Positions 59,244-64,000 of a stretch of 64,000 bases of DNA are shown in pieces. This DNA comes from Curtobacterium sp. S6. Its GTDB lineage: Bacteria; Actinomycetota; Actinomycetes; Actinomycetales; Micrococcaceae. Below the pieces are notes generated by a model. The model worked only from the letters and a program-made list of their open reading frames with translations. It made no database searches and was not told the DNA's origin. The position numbers and the translations under genes are program-made. The stretch lies in assembly GCF_000710345.2 (NCBI RefSeq), contig NZ_JHEL01000015.1, forward strand, positions 1,488,001 to 1,552,000, read 5' to 3'. Within the stretch, counting starts at the first letter, position 1. Each line of letters starts with the position of its first letter.

Positions 59244-61604
59244 ATGTCACCCACCACCCAGCCCGGCGCGGGCACCTTCGACCGCACGGGAACCCGCGTC
59301 ATCGACCTCTCGATCGAGGGCATGACCTGCGCATCCTGCGTGGGCCGGGTCGAACGCAAACTCGGCAAGATCGACGGCGTCGAGGCGAGCGTTAATCTTC
59401 CGCTCAAGTCGGCGCGCGTCACCGCGCCCAGCGACATCACCGACGAGGAAATCCTCGAGGCCGTGCGCAAGGCCGGATACGTTCCCGCCCTCAAGGAACA
59501 GAACGGCCCTTCCCGGGCCACCGCGGCCCGGGAGAAGGACGCGACCCCAGAAAACGACGCGCCCCGCCCCGAGGACGAGGCCCCCGCTCAGGGCGGGCAC
59601 GATCACCAGATGGCGATGCCCTCGGAAAGCTCCCTGAGGCGACGCATCTGGGTCTCGACGATCTTCACGGTCCCCCTGTTCGCGATATCCATGATTCCGG
59701 GCCTCCAATTCCCGCACTGGGCCTGGGTCGCCGCGGTCCTGGCCCTGCCGGTCGCCACGTGGTCGGCATGGCCGTTCCACGTCACCGCCGCCCGATCCGC
59801 GCGCCACGGCGCCTCGACCATGGACACCCTCGTTTCACTGGGCGTGACCATCGCGTATCTCTACTCCCTCGCGCGCCTGATCGCGGACCCCTCCATGACC
59901 GCGCACGCGCACCCCGGTGGGGGCATGGCCTCGCACCAGGTGTACTTCGAGACCTCCGCCGTGGTCACGCTCTTCCTTCTGGTGGGCCGGTTCCTCGAGG
60001 CCCGGGCCCAGTCCCGGTCGAGCGAAGCGTTGCACAAGCTCCTCGACATGGGCGCACGCGACGTCGAGGTCCTGGAGGACCAGAACGACGCCTCGGGGAC
60101 CCGCATCGCGATCGACGCCCTCGCACCGGGTGACCTCTTCGTGGTGCGACCCGGCGAGAAGATCGCCACGGACGGCACCGTCCTGCACGGCGAATCCGCG
60201 GTGGATGAGTCCATGCTGACCGGAGAGTCCCTGCCCGTGGAGGTCTCCCCCGGCAGCGAGGTCACCGGGGCGACCCTCAACAAGGGTGGGCGCCTGGTCG
60301 TCCGCGCTTCCCGCGTGGGCTCAGAGACCACCCTCGCGCAGATGGGTCGCCTCGTCGCCGACGCCCAGTCCTCGAAGGCACCCGTCGCCCGCCTGGCCGA
60401 CCGCATTTCGGCGGTCTTCGTTCCGGTCGTCCTGGTCCTCGCCGTGCTGACTTTCATCCTGTGGTGGAGCATCGGCGGCCAGCTCACCCCGGCCTTCGTC
60501 GCCGCGGTTTCACTCCTGGTCATCGCCTGCCCGTGCGCCCTGGGCCTCGCGACGCCGACCGCCCTGCTGACCGGCACCGGACGCGGCGCGCAACTGGGCA
60601 TTCTCATCAAATCCGCTCAGGTCCTCGAGGACACCCGGCGCGCGGACACCATCGTGCTGGACAAGACCGGCACGGTGACCCGCGGGGAATTGGCCCTGGA
60701 GTCGGTCACACCCGCAGACGACACCGCCGATTCCCGGGACGCCATCCTCCGCCTGGCCGGGGCCGTCGAGAACGCCTCCGAGCACCCCATCGCCCGGGCC
60801 ATCAGCGCGGCCGCCCGGGCCAGCACCGGATCGTTGCCGAGCGTCGCGGGCTTCGCGAGCGCGGCCGGCGGGGGCGTGCGAGGACGGGTGAGCCTGGACG
60901 GTTCGATCCGCAGCGTCGCCGTCGGCAAACCGGGGTGGCTGAGGGAAATCGGGGTCGACGTGCCAACGTCGGTCGATGAGGAGCTCTCACGGATTCAGGG
61001 GGAAGGCTCGATCGCTGTCGTCGCGGCCGTCGACGGCGCGGCCGCCGGCATCCTGGCCCTGCGCGATGAGCCGAAGCCCGATGCGGCCGCGACCATCGCC
61101 GATCTGCGGGCCATGGGGCTCCGGCCGATCCTTCTGACCGGCGACGCGGAACCGGTCGCGCGCACCGTGGCCCACGAGGTCGGCATCGATCCGGCGGACG
61201 TCATCGCGGGGGTATCCCCCGAGCGCAAGGTCGAGCTGATCGAGCAGTTGCAGTCCTCCGGTCACGTGGTCGCGATGGTCGGCGACGGTGTCAACGACGC
61301 CGCCGCCCTGGCCCGGGCCGACCTGGGCATCGCGATGGGAGCTGGCACGGACGTCGCCCTGGAGGCCGCCGACATCACGCTCATGCGCAACGAGATGCGC
61401 GCGATCGTTCAATCCGTGCGGTTGTCCCAAGCGACCCTCCGGATCATCAAGTCCAGCCTGTTCTGGGCCTTCGGCTACAACGTGATCGCGATCCCCGTGG
61501 CGGCCCTCGGGCTGTTGAATCCCATGATCGCGGGCGCCGCGATGGCTTTCTCGTCGGTCTTCGTGGTGCTCAACTCCCTGCGCCTGCGCCGTTTCGGGAG
61601 GTGA
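59244..61604 (+). CDS. copA: Copper-exporting P1B-type ATPase
   Basis: Pumps Cu(I) out of the cell; 786 residues. One N-terminal HMA domain has Cys29-Ala-Ser-Cys32 (GMTCASC), then a His-containing linker, eight membrane segments, the CPC motif in [17 protein letters not shown], the phosphorylation site [13 protein letters not shown] motif in [10 protein letters not shown], and [17 protein letters not shown]. The ATG at 59244 with GGAAGG is preferred to a longer frame that overlaps copZ. Regulated by CsoR. Confidence 0.95.
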   Translation: MSPTTQPGAGTFDRTGTRVIDLSIEGMTCASCVGRVERKLGKIDGVEASVNLPLKSARVTAPSDITDEEILEAVRKAGYVPALKEQNGPSRATAAREKDATPENDAPRPEDEAPAQGGHDHQMAMPSESSLRRRIWVSTIFTVPLFAISMIPGLQFPHWAWVAAVLALPVATWSAWPFHVTAARSARHGASTMDTLVSLGVTIAYLYSLARLIADPSMTAHAHPGGGMASHQVYFETSAVVTLFLLVGRFLEARAQSRSSEALHKLLDMGARDVEVLEDQNDASGTRIAIDALAPGDLFVVRPGEKIATDGTVLHGESAVDESMLTGESLPVEVSPGSEVTGATLNKGGRLVVRASRVGSETTLAQMGRLVADAQSSKAPVARLADRISAVFVPVVLVLAVLTFILWWSIGGQLTPAFVAAVSLLVIACPCALGLATPTALLTGTGRGAQLGILIKSAQVLEDTRRADTIVLDKTGTVTRGELALESVTPADDTADSRDAILRLAGAVENASEHPIARAISAAARASTGSLPSVAGFASAAGGGVRGRVSLDGSIRSVAVGKPGWLREIGVDVPTSVDEELSRIQGEGSIAVVAAVDGAAAGILALRDEPKPDAAATIADLRAMGLRPILLTGDAEPVARTVAHEVGIDPADVIAGVSPERKVELIEQLQSSGHVVAMVGDGVNDAAALARADLGIAMGAGTDVALEAADITLMRNEMRAIVQSVRLSQATLRIIKSSLFWAFGYNVIAIPVAALGLLNPMIAGAAMAFSSVFVVLNSLRLRRFGR

Positions 61605-61641
61605 GCGTCGCGGCCGTCCCCGCTGAGTAAGATCACTGCTT

Positions 61642-63039
61642 ATGGCCCACGAACAACGACCGCAATTGCGGAACACCCTGACCAACCGTCACGTCACCAT
61701 GATCGCCCTGGGAGGGGTCATCGGCGCGGGGTTGTTCGTCAGTTCGGGGGCCGTGCTGAACACCGTTGGCCCGGCCGCGCTGATCAGTTACATCGTCTCG
61801 GGAATTCTGGTCACGCTCATCATGCGGGGCGTCGGCGAGATGGCCGTGCTGCTGCCGGAGGCCCGCAGCATCGAGAATTACCCGCGCATCGGTTTGGGCC
61901 GGTGGGCGGGTTTTTCCGTCGGCTGGATGTACTGGTACTTCTGGGTCATCGTCGCGGCCGTCGAGGCAGTGGCGGGCGCCGGCATCATCGGCGGCTTCCT
62001 CCCCGACGTTCCGAATTGGGCGATCTGTCTGGGCCTGATCGTGGTCATGACGTTGCTGAATGTGATCTCGGTGCGCGTCTACGCCGAAACCGAATTCTGG
62101 CTCGCTTCCATCAAGGTCGTCGCGATCGTGTTTTTCCTGGTGGTCGGGGCGGTCTTCCTGCTGGGGCTGTTCGGTCATTCCCCGGGGCTGTCCCACCTGG
62201 AAGGTCACGGCGGGTTCTTTCCCCTGGGCGGCGGCGCCGTGGTCGTGGGCTCGGTGACGGTCCTGTTCTCTTTTGCCGGCGCAGAAATCGCGACCATTGC
62301 TGCGGCCGAGTCGCGCGATCCGGCCAAATACGCCGCCCGGGCCACGCGGCAGGTCACCTACCGCATCCTGTTCTTCTACCTGCTGTCCATCGCGGTGATC
62401 ATCTGCCTGGTGCCGTGGAATACCCCGATGTCGGGTGCGCAGGTCAAGAGCCCGTTCGCGCTGGCCCTGAGCGCCGTGGGCATTCCCTTCGCGGACGTGA
62501 TCATGGAGGTCGTGGTGCTCACGGCCGTGTTGAGTTCGTTGAACTCGTGCCTCTACCTGACCTCGCGGGTGCTCTTCTCGCTGTCCCGGCACGGTGACGC
62601 CCCGCAGTTCCTGACGCGACTCAACCGTCGCGGGGTCCCCACCCGGGCGATCGTTGCGGCGACGCTCGTCAGTTATCTCTCGGTGATCGCCAACTATTTC
62701 TTCCCCGAGCAGGTCTTCCTGTTCCTGATCAATTCCTCGGGCGCGATCTGCCTGATCTACTATTTCCTGCTGATGTTGGCGCAGGTGGCCGTCCGCAAGA
62801 GGTCCGCCGCGCGGGGGATCGAGCCGAAGTTCCGCATGTGGGGCTATCCGTGGCTGAGTTATCTGACGATGGTGTGGATCGTCGGGGTGCTGATCTTCAT
62901 GGGCATCAATCCCGCCACCCGGTGGGAGCTCTCGCTCTCGGCGCTGAGCTTCGTGGTGGTCTTGGTCGCGTACCCGATCGTGCGACGTCGGTCGCCGACG
63001 CGGCACGATGACCGACCGTCCGAATCGACCCTGACATAA
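61642..63039 (+). CDS. APC-family amino-acid permease
   Basis: Proton-coupled importer of 465 residues with about twelve membrane segments. The N terminus ALGGVIGAGLFVSSGAVLNTVGP and the SFAGAEIATIAAAESRDP motif place it among GABA/proline/aromatic amino-acid permeases (AAT family). The substrate is unknown. A -10-like TAAGAT (61628-61633) lies 8 bp before the ATG and no clear ribosome-binding site is present, so the mRNA may be leaderless. Confidence 0.88.
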   Translation: MAHEQRPQLRNTLTNRHVTMIALGGVIGAGLFVSSGAVLNTVGPAALISYIVSGILVTLIMRGVGEMAVLLPEARSIENYPRIGLGRWAGFSVGWMYWYFWVIVAAVEAVAGAGIIGGFLPDVPNWAICLGLIVVMTLLNVISVRVYAETEFWLASIKVVAIVFFLVVGAVFLLGLFGHSPGLSHLEGHGGFFPLGGGAVVVGSVTVLFSFAGAEIATIAAAESRDPAKYAARATRQVTYRILFFYLLSIAVIICLVPWNTPMSGAQVKSPFALALSAVGIPFADVIMEVVVLTAVLSSLNSCLYLTSRVLFSLSRHGDAPQFLTRLNRRGVPTRAIVAATLVSYLSVIANYFFPEQVFLFLINSSGAICLIYYFLLMLAQVAVRKRSAARGIEPKFRMWGYPWLSYLTMVWIVGVLIFMGINPATRWELSLSALSFVVVLVAYPIVRRRSPTRHDDRPSESTLT

Positions 63040-63063
63040 CGGGCCGAGCGGCGTAGCCGCGAG

Positions 63064-63498
63064 CTAGTTGTGCTCCTCCGGATGAGCGCGCTTACCGTAC
63101 TGCGGGCCGGAGTCCTTCTGACCCGGGCCCTTCTGTTCGGCATCTGCGGAGGACTCGCCCTGCCCCTCCGCCTCGCGCTGGCGGGCTTCACGCTCACGGG
63201 CCTCCTTGCGGGCCCTGGCGGCCGCGTACAGGTCGGCAGAGCGGCGGTTGACGCCGGTGCCCTGACCGAGCTCTTCATCGTTGGGCTTCTCCACGATGAT
63301 CATGGTCGCGCACACCACCAGGGTCACGACGAAGACGCACCCGGCCACGGAGAGGGCCAACCGAAATTCGGGCTGGTTGTTGGTTCCACCGGTGGCAAAG
63401 ATCGTGATAGCGAAGAATGCGACAACGGCCAGGACCGCCGCAATGACGAGGGGTCCCTTGATATCGGCCTTGATTCCGCGCTTGGGGCGCTGTGCCAC
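63064..63498 (-). CDS. Small membrane protein with two hydrophobic segments
   Basis: 144 residues from GTG 63498, which has GGAGGA at good distance. Hydrophobic segments at about 17-36 (PLVIAAVLAVVAFFAITIF) and 48-68 (LALSVAGCVFVVTLVVCATM) are followed by a charged C-terminal tail rich in Glu, Arg, Gln and Gly. I do not recognise a function. It resembles small actinobacterial membrane proteins with a cytosolic helical tail. Confidence 0.75.
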   Translation of the reverse strand: MAQRPKRGIKADIKGPLVIAAVLAVVAFFAITIFATGGTNNQPEFRLALSVAGCVFVVTLVVCATMIIVEKPNDEELGQGTGVNRRSADLYAAARARKEAREREARQREAEGQGESSADAEQKGPGQKDSGPQYGKRAHPEEHN

Positions 63499-63592
63499 GT
63501 GTGTTCCTCCTGCTTCGTCGCGATGCCCCTCCAGTCTACGGTGCGGAGCAAACCGTCGGGACCGTTTTCGGGTCCCCACGAGCGATCCTTCG

Positions 63593-64000
63593 CTACCGGT
63601 CCAGACCGGCGGAGTCGGCGCTCGCGGCGTCGTGCCGGAACGTCAGCGCCGCCAGAACCAGGAAGATTCCCACGATAATCGCCCCGCCTCCGGTGATGCC
63701 GAACGCCGCCTTGGGACCGAGGTCACCGATCAAGAACAGGACGATGCCCGTTAGGAAAGTCACGAGGCCGGTGATCTTCCAATCCTTCGACATGGCCGAG
63801 GTTCCCGTGGTGCGGAATCCCTGAAGGAGCTCGGTAACCCCTCCGATCGAGAGGATCAGGCCGACCACCAGCACCAGGATCGGCACCGAGGCCGAAAAGG
63901 CCGTGGTCGCCACGCCCCCGACGAGATACAGGATCCCGTAGGACTGGATCACGCGGCTGTGCGTATTTCCCTCGCCCCAGGCCCGCTGGTTGAGGCTGCG
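63593..64000 (-). CDS. HdeD/DUF308-like membrane protein, 5' end cut by window edge
   Basis: Hydrophobic protein with at least three segments (ILYLVGGVATTAFSA; LVLVVGLILSIGGVTELLQGFR; GLVTFLTGIVLFLIG; GGAIIVGIFLVLAALTF). A GTG at 63952 could start a 119-residue protein, but the same frame stays open to base 64000 (RSLNQRAWGEGNTHSR) and no good ribosome-binding site precedes that GTG, so the true start is probably outside. Function unknown; HdeD-type proteins are linked to acid stress in other bacteria. Confidence 0.7.
   Translation of the reverse strand, partial: RSLNQRAWGEGNTHSRVIQSYGILYLVGGVATTAFSASVPILVLVVGLILSIGGVTELLQGFRTTGTSAMSKDWKITGLVTFLTGIVLFLIGDLGPKAAFGITGGGAIIVGIFLVLAALTFRHDAASADSAGLDR

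Noticed and set aside
1-64000. CRISPR arrays, insertion sequences, integrases or prophage genes
   Set aside because: I saw no regularly spaced repeats of 24 bp or more, no transposase or integrase motifs and no phage structural genes.

Overview
The window is GC-rich, densely coded DNA from an actinobacterium, most likely of the order Micrococcales (inference). Signs of this are the short intergenic gaps, many GTG/TTG starts and ATGA stop-start overlaps, apparent leaderless promoters, an LCP protein, a SigK-like ECF sigma factor with an RskA-like anti-sigma factor, a CsoR-CopZ-CopA copper operon and Tat-exported lipoproteins. I cannot name the genus. I found no rRNA, tRNA, CRISPR array, insertion sequence or prophage.

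Left part (1-13.3 kb): a partial aldo/keto reductase, a lipoprotein esterase, a purine permease, a YchJ-like protein, a LysR/TDT-transporter divergent pair, a spermidine-synthase-like protein, an MFS/TetR efflux pair with four tandem operator sites, an autoregulated-looking Fic protein, a GNAT/thiamine-binding pair and an LCP cell-wall ligase.

13.3-26 kb: pta and, about 5.7 kb away, ackA (acetate metabolism); between them a Tat-exported surface-type protein whose start is separated from its body by a run of ten C, an SDR, a thioesterase, a GyrI-like protein, an FMN reductase and an acyl-CoA ligase. Then a class A beta-lactamase, a FemAB-like enzyme, and the ECF sigma/anti-sigma pair.

26-32.6 kb: a complete mevalonate operon on the minus strand (mvaK1-mvaD-mvaK2-fni-mvaA-mvaS), tightly overlapped, which takes acetyl-CoA-derived acetoacetyl-CoA to IPP/DMAPP. 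32.6-39.7 kb: a 2-aminoethylphosphonate-type ABC importer with an FAD oxidoreductase, a GntR regulator and a phosphonatase-like HAD hydrolase, without a PhnW transaminase. 39.7-47.3 kb: a glucarate/galactarate catabolic locus (GntP permease, LysR, KdgD, ketoglutaric semialdehyde dehydrogenase, glucarate dehydratase, galactarate/talarate-dehydratase-like enolase-superfamily enzyme), with a shared operator at both divergent promoters.

47.3-64 kb: a secreted modular chitin/cellulose-active LPMO with a long leader, a secreted C39-like cysteine peptidase behind an AT-rich spacer, a lipoate ligase with its accessory domain at the N terminus, an M48 protease, a phosphoglycerol-transferase-like sulfatase-fold enzyme, an ABC-F protein preceded by an 8-residue leader peptide and mutually exclusive hairpins, a GH15 trehalase/glucoamylase, the copper operon, an amino-acid permease and two small membrane proteins. 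The most striking signals are the C10 tract (possible phase switch), the ABC-F attenuator, the operator array of the efflux pump, the Fic promoter repeats and the LPMO leader.
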